The notes beneath the pieces are model-generated. The model ran no database searches, was not told the DNA's origin, and saw only the letters and a program-made list of their open reading frames with translations. A stretch of 50,532 bases of DNA from JAVXNW01 sp036645575. GTDB taxonomy: Bacteria; Bacillota; Clostridia; Christensenellales; Aristaeellaceae. The stretch's first letter is position 1. Each line of letters starts with the position of its first letter. Below, piece by piece: positions 8,560 to 16,838 of the stretch. Where the stretch lies: NCBI GenBank assembly GCA_036645575.1, contig JAVXNW010000004.1, positions 1 to 50,532 of the forward strand, read 5' to 3'. The translations under genes and the position numbers were made by a program.

Positions 8560-9042
8560 CTACGCCACCTTCTTCAGGAAATCGGCGATCATCTGCTCAT
8601 GATCCGCGGCGCACACTTCGCGCTCAAGCACCTTGCTCGCAATTTCAATGGCCAGATCGGCCGCCTGACGCTGCATGGTCTCATGCGCGTTTTTAAGCAG
8701 CATGTCCGCCTCCTTGCGCGCCTTGGCCATGATGCGGTCGCCCTCGGCCTTGGCGTCTGAAAGCATGTTGTTTTGCTGCACCTGCAACCGCTTTTGTTCG
8801 TCGGCCAAGCGCTGCGCGATCTCGTGGTCGGTCCCGGAAAGCACGTCCTGGCTCTGCGCAAGGGCCGCTTGCGCCTGCGCCTGCGTTTTTTGGGCGTCGT
8901 CCAGCTGGCCGTTGATCTTGTCCGCGCGCGCGTTCATGAACTTGCGCACCGGCTTATACAGCAGGAAATACATCGCGACCAGCAGGATGAGCGCGTTGAT
9001 CGTGTGCCCGATAATGGTGTTCAGGTTAAAAAGTTCTTCCAT
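8560..9042 (-). CDS. atpF: ATP synthase Fo b subunit
   Basis: The protein has 160 residues from ATG 9042, with GGAGGA upstream. An N-terminal membrane helix at about residues 9-29 is followed by FLLYKPVRKFMNARADKI, the usual b-subunit motif after the membrane, and then a long charged Ala/Gln-rich coiled coil. It forms the peripheral stalk and should contact the short delta. It lies between atpE and atpH. Confidence 0.93.
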   Translation of the reverse strand: MEELFNLNTIIGHTINALILLVAMYFLLYKPVRKFMNARADKINGQLDDAQKTQAQAQAALAQSQDVLSGTDHEIAQRLADEQKRLQVQQNNMLSDAKAEGDRIMAKARKEADMLLKNAHETMQRQAADLAIEIASKVLEREVCAADHEQMIADFLKKVA

Positions 9043-9068
9043 GGCCGTCCTCCGATCCGTCGACTTGG

Positions 9069-9308
9069 TCAGACGACCTTGCCGCCAAGAATAAAGATAA
9101 TCAGGATGGAAACCAGCAGCGCGTACACCGCGCAGGTCTCCATCATAATCAGACCGAACATCAGCGACGAGTTGATCTTGCCGGCCGCCTCCGGCTGGCG
9201 CGCAATGGCATCCACCGATTTCGCCGTGGCGTTGGACATGGCGGCCGCAGCCCCCGCACAGCACAGCGCGGCAATCGCGGCGCTGAGCGCAATGATTCCA
9301 AGGGTCAT
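9069..9308 (-). CDS. atpE: ATP synthase Fo c subunit (rotor ring)
   Basis: The protein has 79 residues from ATG 9308. AAGGAGG sits 9 nt upstream of this codon but directly abuts the alternative ATG at 9317. It has two membrane helices joined by the polar loop ARQPEA. The ion-binding carboxylate is Glu57 in LIMMETCAVYALL. Thr follows the Glu, but the helix-1 Gln typical of Na+-binding rings is Met here, so proton coupling is more likely than sodium. The helix-1 glycine motif GxGxGxG is degraded to CxGxAxA. A 146-nt spacer separates it from atpB. Confidence 0.93.
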   Translation of the reverse strand: MTLGIIALSAAIAALCCAGAAAAMSNATAKSVDAIARQPEAAGKINSSLMFGLIMMETCAVYALLVSILIIFILGGKVV

Positions 9309-9454
9309 AATGGTCATCCTCCTTAATTTTGCATGGGGTACGTTCCCGAGGGCCGTTTGAAAAGCCCTTCTACCGGTTCCAACCAGTCCTTGAGCGGCGC
9401 TTTTGCGGCGCTTGAATTGCGCAATCCGCTTAAAACGCCGGCCAAGGGTCGATT

Positions 9455-10120
9455 TTATTCCACCGCCTCGCCGGTATAGGTCAGCGACAGCAGGCCGAAC
9501 ACGAAGGTTTGAATCGCCACGTGGACGACGTTAAAGTAGGCCGCGACCGCTGCGGGCAGCACGAGCGGCACCACTTTGTAGATGAGCTGCATGATGACGC
9601 CGCCCACCATCACATTGGCAAACAGGCGGATGGCCATCGAGCAGGGCGAGATGCAATCGGTCAGCACGCGGATGGGCAACGCGATTGGCGAGGGGGTCGC
9701 CATCGACTTGACCCGTCCCTTGAATCCCTTAAAGTGAAAACCCGCGACGTTGACCGAAATGAAGGAAAACAGCCCCAGCGCAAATGTGCAGTTGATGTCC
9801 TCGGTCGCGGGGGAAATGCCGAACAACTCGACAAAGGTCGTGAAAAATACATAGGTCATCAGCGTCATCGTGACCGGGGCGACAAAATCCGCCGCGTGCC
9901 CCACCTTGCTTTCGGCAAAGCTGTGAATGCCGTCCACCGCCATTTCAAGGATCAATTGCAGCCCCTTGGGGCGCTCCTCAAACCGGCGCACGCGCCTGTT
10001 CAGCAACAAAAGCGCGACAAGCAGCACCGCAATCACGCCCCACGCGACCACGAGCGACAGCCCCACATTGACGCCGAAGACATAAAACGCCTTTGGAAAC
10101 AGACTGATCTCTAAATCCAT
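9455..10120 (-). CDS. atpB: ATP synthase Fo a subunit
   Basis: The 221-residue membrane protein carries the essential half-channel arginine, Arg165, in SMAIRLFANVMVGGVIM, and about five to six membrane helices. NVAGFHFKGFKGRVKSMATP precedes the conserved C-terminal helices. It forms the proton path next to the c-ring. A GGGGAG ribosome site precedes ATG 10120; the gene follows the small membrane protein by 3 nt. Confidence 0.95.
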   Translation of the reverse strand: MDLEISLFPKAFYVFGVNVGLSLVVAWGVIAVLLVALLLLNRRVRRFEERPKGLQLILEMAVDGIHSFAESKVGHAADFVAPVTMTLMTYVFFTTFVELFGISPATEDINCTFALGLFSFISVNVAGFHFKGFKGRVKSMATPSPIALPIRVLTDCISPCSMAIRLFANVMVGGVIMQLIYKVVPLVLPAAVAAYFNVVHVAIQTFVFGLLSLTYTGEAVE

Positions 10121-10123
10121 CCG

Positions 10124-10414
10124 CTACTCCCCCTTGTGCATACATAGTATAACCATTTGGGCGCTATAGACCGGCGCCGCACCCGCCAACACCCCCAACA
10201 CCGCCATTTCATTTATGAGCACCGCGCCCAAAATCGCCGCCACCCAAAGCAGCATCTTGGCCGCCAGACACACGCCCGCTACCTTCTTCTCCTTCAGTCG
10301 CACCATTTTCCTGAGCAGCGCGACCTGCGCAACGCCGAGCAATACGCCTGCAGACACCGCGGCCACCCAGCCCCACATTCCCACAAGCCCACGCCCCCTC
10401 TTTTTGCGCTCCAT
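10124..10414 (-). CDS. Small membrane protein at the head of the atp operon (AtpI-like)
   Basis: The protein has 96 residues from ATG 10414. After a short basic start (MERKKRGRGL) there are three to four hydrophobic segments, with a Lys/Arg-rich loop in the middle (LLRKMVRLKEKKV). Position first in the operon, size and topology fit AtpI/subunit I, which assists c-ring assembly or Mg2+ supply, but the sequence has no motif that proves it. The start is weakly supported by a ribosome site; the promoter -10 lies only about 16 nt upstream, so the leader is very short. Confidence 0.6.
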   Translation of the reverse strand: MERKKRGRGLVGMWGWVAAVSAGVLLGVAQVALLRKMVRLKEKKVAGVCLAAKMLLWVAAILGAVLINEMAVLGVLAGAAPVYSAQMVILCMHKGE

Positions 10415-10430
10415 ATTTTTTCCGATCCCA

Positions 10431-10460
10431 ATTATACGCGCGAAATTGTTAATTTGCCAG
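10431..10460 (-). promoter_or_regulatory. Promoter of the ATP synthase operon
   Basis: On the minus strand a perfect TATAAT (10436-10431) is preceded by CTGGCA (10460-10455) with an 18-nt spacer, just before the first gene of the operon. Confidence 0.6.
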
Positions 10461-10569
10461 CGCGAGGGTCGCAACCGGTAAATTCTGGGAAGTAAAATAT
10501 TCAAGTATTTTTCGCGCTCGGTTTTTGTCCGCGCGCACTTAAATGAATCGTTTCTTGCATATTTACAGA

Positions 10570-10607
10570 AAAACACCGGGGACATCCCCCGATGTGCCCG
10601 GTGTTTT
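10570..10607 (-). terminator. Terminator after the sensor-type sugar-binding protein gene
   Basis: AAAACACCGGG (10570-10580) and CCCGGTGTTTT (10597-10607) pair, extended by ACATC/GATGT around a 4-nt loop. The minus strand continues with T residues. It separates the two-component operon from the atp promoter. Confidence 0.8.
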
Positions 10608-10629
10608 GCATGATACGACCCATTTGTGT

Positions 10630-11622
10630 TCATCCTCGAGCGAAAGCCGATTCCCTCGCGTTCCCTCGCTCAATTTCCTTAAGCGTCTCCCGCGTGATCT
10701 CGGTCGGCTTCAAGATGATCGACGCGGGCAGGTTGGTCTCGCCGTTTAAAATGCGCATCGCGTAAGAAACCGCCTGCTCGCCGCCCGTCCCGCAGCTGAT
10801 CGTCGCCTCGAGTATGCCCCTTTGGACAAGGTCGATCCCGCCGCCCTCGCCCCGGAGCCCGTCCACCCCGACAAAGCGCACGCCCGGCACCCGCAATTCC
10901 CTCGCCGCAATGTACGCGCCGTAGGCCATGGCGTCGTTTTGGCCAAATACCACGTCGATCGGCTGATCGGCGATGATGGCATATTCCTTGAAGCGATCGA
11001 CCGCCCGGTCCTCGAGCCAGTCGGCCACCAAACTTGTAATGATCTTTACGTTCGGATAGCGCTTGATGCCGTCCGCAAAGCCGGCCGAGCGCGCCGCGAC
11101 CGGCGGCGAATCCATGCTGCCCAGCATCTCGAGTACGTTTCCGCCCTTCTCGCCCAGTAGCTTGCCCACGCGCAGCCCCGCCAGCTGCCCGATCCGGTAG
11201 TTGTCCGGCCCGATAAACAGCGTGCACTTGCCCTCGCCCACGTCGCGGTCGAGCACGATCACCGGGATGTGCTCGTAGGCCTCGGAGATCACCGGGCGCA
11301 GCGCCTCGCTGTCGTTGGGCGATATGATGAGCAGGTCCACGCCGTACCCCATCAGCATCCTGACATCCTCGATCTGGCGGCTAGAATCCTGCGTCGCGTC
11401 GGTGAAGATCACGCGCATGTCGGGGTATTTGGCGGCCTCTACCTCCACCTCGCGGTTCATAATCACGCGCCACGGCTCGACCAGGTTGGCCTGGCTCATG
11501 CCCACCAAAAACCTGCGCCCCTCGTTTGCGCCCGTGTTGATGGGCACTTCCGGCAAGATCATCAGCGCCATCGCGCACAGGAACACCGCCAAAAGCGCAA
11601 ACGCGGCCAGTCGCCGACTCAT
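10630..11622 (-). CDS. Sugar-binding-protein homologue of a two-component operon (probable sensory binding protein)
   Basis: The 330-residue protein has an N-terminal hydrophobic segment (residues 4-22) and then a ribose/galactose-type periplasmic-binding fold (GMSQANLVEPWRVIMNREVE, then VIFTDATQDSSRQIEDV, LLIISPNDSEAL). No good lipobox is seen, so it may stay membrane-anchored by its uncleaved helix. It closely resembles the binding protein at 14829 in the same segments. Its ATG overlaps the response regulator stop (ATGA), making it the third gene of the operon with kinase and regulator. By analogy with binding-protein-assisted sensing, it probably presents a sugar to the kinase. Confidence 0.8.
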   Translation of the reverse strand: MSRRLAAFALLAVFLCAMALMILPEVPINTGANEGRRFLVGMSQANLVEPWRVIMNREVEVEAAKYPDMRVIFTDATQDSSRQIEDVRMLMGYGVDLLIISPNDSEALRPVISEAYEHIPVIVLDRDVGEGKCTLFIGPDNYRIGQLAGLRVGKLLGEKGGNVLEMLGSMDSPPVAARSAGFADGIKRYPNVKIITSLVADWLEDRAVDRFKEYAIIADQPIDVVFGQNDAMAYGAYIAARELRVPGVRFVGVDGLRGEGGGIDLVQRGILEATISCGTGGEQAVSYAMRILNGETNLPASIILKPTEITRETLKEIERGNARESAFARG

Positions 11623-12812
11623 GGCCGCGCCTCCACGTGGTACTCCGCCGGCGGAACGCCCAACACCCGCTTAAAGGCGGTGCTAAAGTAGTTGGCCGCG
11701 CTGTAGCCCACTTCCTCGGCAATGTCGCGCATCCGCATGTCGCCAAGCGAGATCAGCTGGACGGCGCGGCCGATGCGCACCTGGGTCAGGTATTTTGAAA
11801 AGCTCATGCCCAATTCCTGCTTCATCAGCCGGCTCAGGTAGGAGGGATTCACCCCGAGCGCGTCCGCGACGTCGGGCAGCGTCAGTTCCGAGTGCCTGTA
11901 TTGCGCCTCGATATAGCGCTGCGCCGCCTCGACGATGGGCGACGCGCCGCCCTCGTGCAGCATCTCCTCGATCAGGTGATCGTACACCGCGCACAGCTTG
12001 CACGCATCCTCGACCGGCGCGCCAAGCAGCTGCGCCTTTAATCCAAATTCCCCGGTGATCGCGTGCTCGACCGCCTTTGTGAGCGCCTCGTCGACCGCCC
12101 GATCCGCGTCGTAAAACACCAGCAGATTTTCGCGCTCGTCGGAAAACACGCAGGCGCTTCGGCAGCGCTGCAAGTGCGGCTTGGCGGCGTCCACCAGCGC
12201 ATAGCGCACCATCAGGCGCTTGAGCGGCTGATCGCCCGGCGCGCCGCTGCCCAGCGCCACGAGCAAAAGCCGCGCCCGCTTCATCATCTCAAAGCCGAAA
12301 AAGCGCAGCATCTCGGGCATTTCCTCCTCGGCCAGCGTCCCCGAAACCGCGTCTTTCAAAAACGCCTCGCACAGGCTGTCGCGGCGCTTCTCCAGTTGCT
12401 CCATCGCCCAGCGGAAGTGGCGGTTGTGCTCGCGCTCGCGCCCCAATTCCCCCACCGCCTTCTCAAGCGCCGCGCGCAGTTCCTCTGTCGCGACCGGCTT
12501 GAGCAGGTAGCTCTGCACGTTCAGCTGCATCGAGCGCCGCACGTATTCAAAGTCCTCAAACCCGGTCACGACGATCGTCCGCGCGTCGGGACACACGCCC
12601 TTCAGCCGCTCGATAAAGTCAAGACCATTCAAAAAGGGCATGTTGATGTCCACCAGCACGATGTCGGGCGCCAACTCCCGCGCGCATTTTAGCGCCTGCT
12701 CGCCGTCCTCGGCCTCCCCCACCACCTGCAAATCCAGCGCCATGCGCTCGATCTGCGCGTGCAGGCCGCGCCGGATCTTCGGCTCGTCGTCCGCAATCAA
12801 TATGCGCCACAT
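11619..12812 (-). CDS. Response regulator with AraC-type DNA-binding domain (YesN-like)
   Basis: The protein has 397 residues. Receiver domain 1-120: acidic pair D8-D9, phospho-acceptor D55 (VLVDINMP), T83 and K105 (LLKP). A linker region of low similarity follows, then two helix-turn-helix units of an AraC domain at about 295-392 (LTLPDVADALGVNPSYLSRL and MRDIAEEVGYSAANYFSTAF). The arrangement is that of YesN, partner of YesM-type kinases controlling carbohydrate ABC transporters. The likely target is the ABC operon at 14829-18358 immediately upstream, but no binding site is proven. Confidence 0.9.
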   Translation of the reverse strand: MWRILIADDEPKIRRGLHAQIERMALDLQVVGEAEDGEQALKCARELAPDIVLVDINMPFLNGLDFIERLKGVCPDARTIVVTGFEDFEYVRRSMQLNVQSYLLKPVATEELRAALEKAVGELGREREHNRHFRWAMEQLEKRRDSLCEAFLKDAVSGTLAEEEMPEMLRFFGFEMMKRARLLLVALGSGAPGDQPLKRLMVRYALVDAAKPHLQRCRSACVFSDERENLLVFYDADRAVDEALTKAVEHAITGEFGLKAQLLGAPVEDACKLCAVYDHLIEEMLHEGGASPIVEAAQRYIEAQYRHSELTLPDVADALGVNPSYLSRLMKQELGMSFSKYLTQVRIGRAVQLISLGDMRMRDIAEEVGYSAANYFSTAFKRVLGVPPAEYHVEARP

Positions 12813-14585
12813 TCACTCGTCCTCCTTTTCAATCACCGGATAGGTGATCGTCACGGTCACGCCGCCCGCCGCGTTGATCTGGTAGTAGAGCCCATAGTTC
12901 GGGCCGTGTGCCAGGCGAATGCGGTCGTTTACGTTGAAGATGCCGTAGCCGTGGTCGTACTCCCGCCCATCCGGGGAGGAGAGCGCGCTGTTGAGTTCGC
13001 GCGCGCGTTCCTCGCTCATGCCCGCGCCGTCGTCGCTCACGCGCATGATGAGCGCCTGCTCGCGCAGCGCCACGCTCACCACGATGTGCCCTTCGCCGCG
13101 CTTTTGTTTGATGCCGTGGTAGATCGCGTTTTCGACGAGCGGCTGAAGGATCAGCTTGTCCACGCGCAAATTGGCAAGGCTCGGGTCGCAGTCGATGGTG
13201 TAGTTGAGCTTTTCCTCGTAGCGCACTTTTTGGATGTAGAGATAGCACCGGACGTGCTCCAGCTCCTCGCCCAGAAAGATCACGTCCTTCCCGCGGCTCA
13301 GGGCAATGCGAAACAGCCGGGTCAAGGCGTTGATCATGTCCACAATCTCGCTTGCCTCGTACTCCTCGGCCATCCAGCGGATCGTATCGAGCGTGTTGTA
13401 CAAAAAGTGCGGCTTGATCTGCGCCTGTAGCGTTCGAATGTCCGCCTCGCGCTTGTTCTTTTGCTGGTCGTAGACCAATTGCAGAAGCGAGCGAATCTTG
13501 TCCATCATCGCGTTAAAGCTGGCGCCCAACTGCGCGATCTCGCCGGTATAATGCGCATTGTCAAATTTCACGTCCAGGTTCCCGTGCTCCGCCTCGCCCA
13601 TCAGCCTGCGCAAAAGCGAGATGGGCTGGGTAAAGGACGCGGTGAACGTGAGCGCGATCACGGTGGCCAGCGCGATCGCAATCAGCGTGACCAGCAGGAT
13701 GTAGCGCCTGAGCACCAATACGGGGCTTAACAGTTCGCCTGACTTGAACACGCCGACCACGCGCCAGCCGGTCAATTCCGAGCGGTTGGTCAGCAGCTGG
13801 TACATCTCCCCGTTCATCGTGTGCATGGCCGCGTCCTGGTCAAGCCACTTGGGCTCAATGCGGTAGACGGTGTCGTTGACCGGCGCGTAGACCACCTGTC
13901 CCATGTCGTCCAGGATGAACACATAGCCTGATTTTCCAAGCGTCAGGGCGCTCACGCGCGCCTTGAGCTGGGTCAAGTGCATGTCGATGCACAAAACGCC
14001 CAGCGGCTTACCCGTCTCGTCCATGACCGCGCGCACGAAGGAGACGATGTCGTTGGCGCTGTACTGCTGGTAGTTGCGTATGTTCCGGCCGATGGGCTTT
14101 GAGATGAGCAGGCGCGCGCCCTTTTCGTCGATCGCCTGCCGGTACCAGCTCTCGTCGCAAAGCGATGTGCGGTTGATCCGGTACAGCTCGCTTGAAGCGT
14201 ACAAGTCGTGCTCGCTTGCGGCCAAAATGCCGCTCACGATGTCGGCATTGGCCGAAATATAGGTGCGCATCGCAAGGCGCGCGGCGGTTTCCGCACGCAC
14301 GCGGTCCGCATCGTAAAAATCTTCCAGCCGCAAGTAGTCGCGTATCCGCTCGTCCGCCGCCAGATAGTCAAATATGCGGTCGATCGCCGTCACGGTCGCG
14401 TCCACGTTCAGCCGAACCTGCGCAAGCATCTGGGTGGAAAAATCGGTCGCCTGCTCGTCGATGGCCGCAGAGAAAAAATAGTTGCCAAACGCGGTCAGAA
14501 ACAGCATCGGCGCGGCGATCAACAGCACCATGTACACCAGCAACTGCGCCTTCAGGCTCTTGGGCAGCGGTTTGCGCACCCGCAT
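12813..14585 (-). CDS. YesM-type sensor histidine kinase
   Basis: The protein has 590 residues. Membrane helix at about 13-35, extracellular Cache-like sensor domain 40-285, second helix about 293-318, HAMP about 316-370, then a LytS/YesM-type kinase domain with phospho-accepting H393 in QIKPHFLYNTLDTIRW. The ATPase domain has the N-box LQPLVENAIYHG (N486) and G-boxes DDGAGM and GYGIFNV. It should sense an extracellular signal directly or through the binding protein encoded downstream and phosphorylate D55 of the regulator. It is the first gene of the operon, with GGAGGG before its ATG. Confidence 0.92.
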   Translation of the reverse strand: MRVRKPLPKSLKAQLLVYMVLLIAAPMLFLTAFGNYFFSAAIDEQATDFSTQMLAQVRLNVDATVTAIDRIFDYLAADERIRDYLRLEDFYDADRVRAETAARLAMRTYISANADIVSGILAASEHDLYASSELYRINRTSLCDESWYRQAIDEKGARLLISKPIGRNIRNYQQYSANDIVSFVRAVMDETGKPLGVLCIDMHLTQLKARVSALTLGKSGYVFILDDMGQVVYAPVNDTVYRIEPKWLDQDAAMHTMNGEMYQLLTNRSELTGWRVVGVFKSGELLSPVLVLRRYILLVTLIAIALATVIALTFTASFTQPISLLRRLMGEAEHGNLDVKFDNAHYTGEIAQLGASFNAMMDKIRSLLQLVYDQQKNKREADIRTLQAQIKPHFLYNTLDTIRWMAEEYEASEIVDMINALTRLFRIALSRGKDVIFLGEELEHVRCYLYIQKVRYEEKLNYTIDCDPSLANLRVDKLILQPLVENAIYHGIKQKRGEGHIVVSVALREQALIMRVSDDGAGMSEERARELNSALSSPDGREYDHGYGIFNVNDRIRLAHGPNYGLYYQINAAGGVTVTITYPVIEKEDE

Positions 14586-14676
14586 CGGCTATCCCTCCCC
14601 GCCATTACGCCTACATTATATCCCCGCAATCCCCCCGCGTCAACCGCGCCCCGCCCTTATGCAAGCGCAAGCGCAA

Positions 14677-14750
14677 GCCAATCTTAGCCGGGACCATACG
14701 CCGCGCCAATCTCAGCCGGGGGCGCTCCCGCCCCGCCAATCTTGACCGGG
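14677..14750. repeat. Three direct repeats GCCAATCTYRRCCGGG
   Basis: Copies lie at 14677-14692, 14705-14720 and 14735-14750, with spacing of 28 and 30 bp. They differ at only two or three positions. They lie between the histidine kinase gene and the terminator of the neighbouring ABC operon, in non-coding DNA. A short CAAGCG tandem (14662-14677) borders them. Confidence 0.7.
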
Positions 14751-14769
14751 GGCGCGCGGCGCGGCGCGA

Positions 14770-14813
14770 ATAAAACGCCCTCGGCCCTTCGGATGTGCGA
14801 AGGGCCGGGGGCG
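14770..14813 (-). terminator. Terminator of the sugar ABC operon
   Basis: A 16-bp stem with one mismatch (14776-14791 with 14798-14813, 6-nt loop) is followed on the minus strand by TTTTATT, right after the binding-protein stop codon. Confidence 0.85.
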
Positions 14814-14828
14814 AATGGTCTAAATCAA

Positions 14829-15773
14829 TTAGCCGCCGTATTTGACCAGCAGGTCCTTTGCGTTTTCAGGCGTGATGACTTCGGTGCCCAACGTGACGTC
14901 CTTTTCGAGCGTTCCGCCTTCGACCAGCAGTTTGTACGCGCTCTCAATGGCTTCCTTGCCGCCGGTGGGGTATACCATCGACAGGCTCAGGCGGCCGTCC
15001 ATGACGCTCTTGATGCCGCCGTCCGGGGTGGGCAGTCCGTCTACGCCGACGAACAGGATGTCTTTTTCGCGGCCGGCGTTCTTGGCAGCGATGTAAGCGC
15101 CCTCCGCCATGGGGTCATTCAGGCAGAAGAACAGGTCGATCTCTTCGTGGGCTTGCAGCATTTCCTCGGCGATCGTGATGGCCTTCTCGCGCAGCCAGTC
15201 CGCGTTGTTGGCGGCGATGATCTCCACCTTGGGGTTCTTGGCGATGCCCTGACGGAAGCCGTTGTCGCGATCGACGCCGCCGGAGGTGCCTTCAAGGCCC
15301 TTGATCTCGCAAACCTTGCCGCCTTCCGGCAGCAGCACGTCGGCGACGTACTCGCCGCAGACCTTGCCGATGTAGACGTTGTCGGCGCCGATAAACTGGG
15401 TGTAGGTGTCGCCGTCGATCTTTCTGTCGAGCAGAATGACCGGGATGCCCGCTTCATAGGCGCGCTTGACCACGTTGGTCAGCGGGGTCGCCTCGTTGGG
15501 GGAGGTGATGATCAGGTCGACGCCCATCTGAATGAAGTTCTCGATGTCGGCGATCTGCTTGGAGTTGTCCTGCGCCGCGTCCGAGAAGATGACCTCGAAC
15601 ATCGGATACGCCTTGGCCGCCGCGTCGATCTGGGCGTTCATCGCCACGCGCCACGGCTCGCCAAGGTTACACTGTGCCATGCCGATTACGTACTTCTTTT
15701 CTTCCGCGGTCGCCCCGACCGCTATCCCTGCCACCAATACGAGTGCGAGAACCAAAGCCAGTAACTTCTTCAT
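14829..15773 (-). CDS. Ribose/galactose-type ABC transporter substrate-binding protein
   Basis: The protein has 314 residues. It has an N-terminal signal peptide with likely cleavage after ATA at residue 23 and no lipobox cysteine. The periplasmic-binding fold follows (IGMAQCNLGEPWRVAMNAQI, VIFSDAAQDNSKQIADIENF, LIITSPNEATPL, FVGVDGLPTPDGG). The substrate is probably a pentose or hexose, by family. It is the last gene of the operon after the ATPase and permease, preceded by AAGGAGG. The strong similarity to the protein at 10630 suggests both bind the same or related ligands. Confidence 0.9.
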   Translation of the reverse strand: MKKLLALVLALVLVAGIAVGATAEEKKYVIGMAQCNLGEPWRVAMNAQIDAAAKAYPMFEVIFSDAAQDNSKQIADIENFIQMGVDLIITSPNEATPLTNVVKRAYEAGIPVILLDRKIDGDTYTQFIGADNVYIGKVCGEYVADVLLPEGGKVCEIKGLEGTSGGVDRDNGFRQGIAKNPKVEIIAANNADWLREKAITIAEEMLQAHEEIDLFFCLNDPMAEGAYIAAKNAGREKDILFVGVDGLPTPDGGIKSVMDGRLSLSMVYPTGGKEAIESAYKLLVEGGTLEKDVTLGTEVITPENAKDLLVKYGG

Positions 15774-15821
15774 AGCCAGACATCCTCCTTATATTTGTAA
15801 GCCTCCGCATTTCGGGGCTTA

Positions 15822-16838
15822 TCAATCCTCTTTGCGCGCCGCCTGCGCGAACACCGCGACGATGATCAGGAAGCCCTTGATGACCAATTGCAGGTTGGAG
15901 TTGACGCCCTTAAGGCCCAGCATGTTGTCAAGCATGCCCAATATCAGCGCGCCGACCAACGTCCCCATGATGGTGCCCTTGCCGCCGGCCAGCGAGGTTC
16001 CGCCAATCGCAACCGCCGCGACCGCGTTGAGCTCGTAGCCAATGCCCTCGTTGGGGCCGCCCTGGCTGATCTGCGCCGAGTGAAGCATGCCCGCGATGGC
16101 GACCAGCGTCGAGCACAGCATGAACGCAATGGTCTTGATCCGCTTGACGTTGATGCCGGACAGGTGCGCCGCCGTGGCGTTTCCGCCCACCGCGTAGATC
16201 TGCCGACCAAAGCGCGTCTTGTTCATCACCACCCAGAACACGATGAACAGCACCAGAAATACGATTGCCGGCATGGGCACCACGTCGCCCACGCGCATGC
16301 ACAGCCACTCGAACTGCGGCGCGGCGTAGCCCGCGCCCTCGCCATAGGACAGCGGAATGCCGATGCCGCCCGACCAGAACCGCGCGAGTCCCCGCGCGAT
16401 ATTCATGGAAGCCAGCGTCACGATGAACGCCTGAATCTTCATGCGGGTGACGACAAAGCCGTTAAACAGGCCGTAGAGCGCGCCAATCGCGAGCGACACG
16501 AGCACGGTCGGCACGAAGCCAAAGCCGTTGTTGACCATCAGCGCCGCGCTGCCGGTTGACACAAGACCCAGCACCGAGCCCACGGAAAGGTCGATGTCGC
16601 CCAGCAGGATGATCATCGTCATGCCGATTGCGATGATGCCGTTTTCCGACACCGCGCGCAGGATGTTCATCATGTTGCGCACGTCTAGGAACAAATTGCG
16701 GTCGCCCTTGACGCAAATGCACGAGGCGATCAGGAAGATCGCGATCAACGCGATATAGGATTGGAATTGCATGACGATCGATTTGAGGTCCCGCTTCTGG
16801 CGCTGCGCGAGAGACGATGCGGCGGGTTTATTCATCAT
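15822..16838 (-). CDS. Sugar ABC transporter permease (RbsC/AraH family)
   Basis: From ATG 16838 the protein has 338 residues; this codon overlaps the stop of the ATPase gene, ATGATGA. It has eight to ten membrane helices, the family motif GDIDLSVGSVLGL, and the C-terminal loop SLAGGKGTIMGTLVGALILG that contacts the ATPase. A single permease gene is present here, so the channel is presumably a homodimer, unlike the two-permease systems at 36-48 kb. Confidence 0.92.
   Translation of the reverse strand: MMNKPAASSLAQRQKRDLKSIVMQFQSYIALIAIFLIASCICVKGDRNLFLDVRNMMNILRAVSENGIIAIGMTMIILLGDIDLSVGSVLGLVSTGSAALMVNNGFGFVPTVLVSLAIGALYGLFNGFVVTRMKIQAFIVTLASMNIARGLARFWSGGIGIPLSYGEGAGYAAPQFEWLCMRVGDVVPMPAIVFLVLFIVFWVVMNKTRFGRQIYAVGGNATAAHLSGINVKRIKTIAFMLCSTLVAIAGMLHSAQISQGGPNEGIGYELNAVAAVAIGGTSLAGGKGTIMGTLVGALILGMLDNMLGLKGVNSNLQLVIKGFLIIVAVFAQAARKED

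Noticed and set aside
8560..9264. Longer atpF frame starting at 9264
   Set aside because: The extra 74 residues run across atpE and have no family similarity; ATG 9042 has a good ribosome site and gives a normal b subunit.
14677..14750. Three spaced direct repeats as a CRISPR array
   Set aside because: Repeats are 16 bp, spacers only 12-14 bp, copies are imperfect and no cas gene lies in the window.
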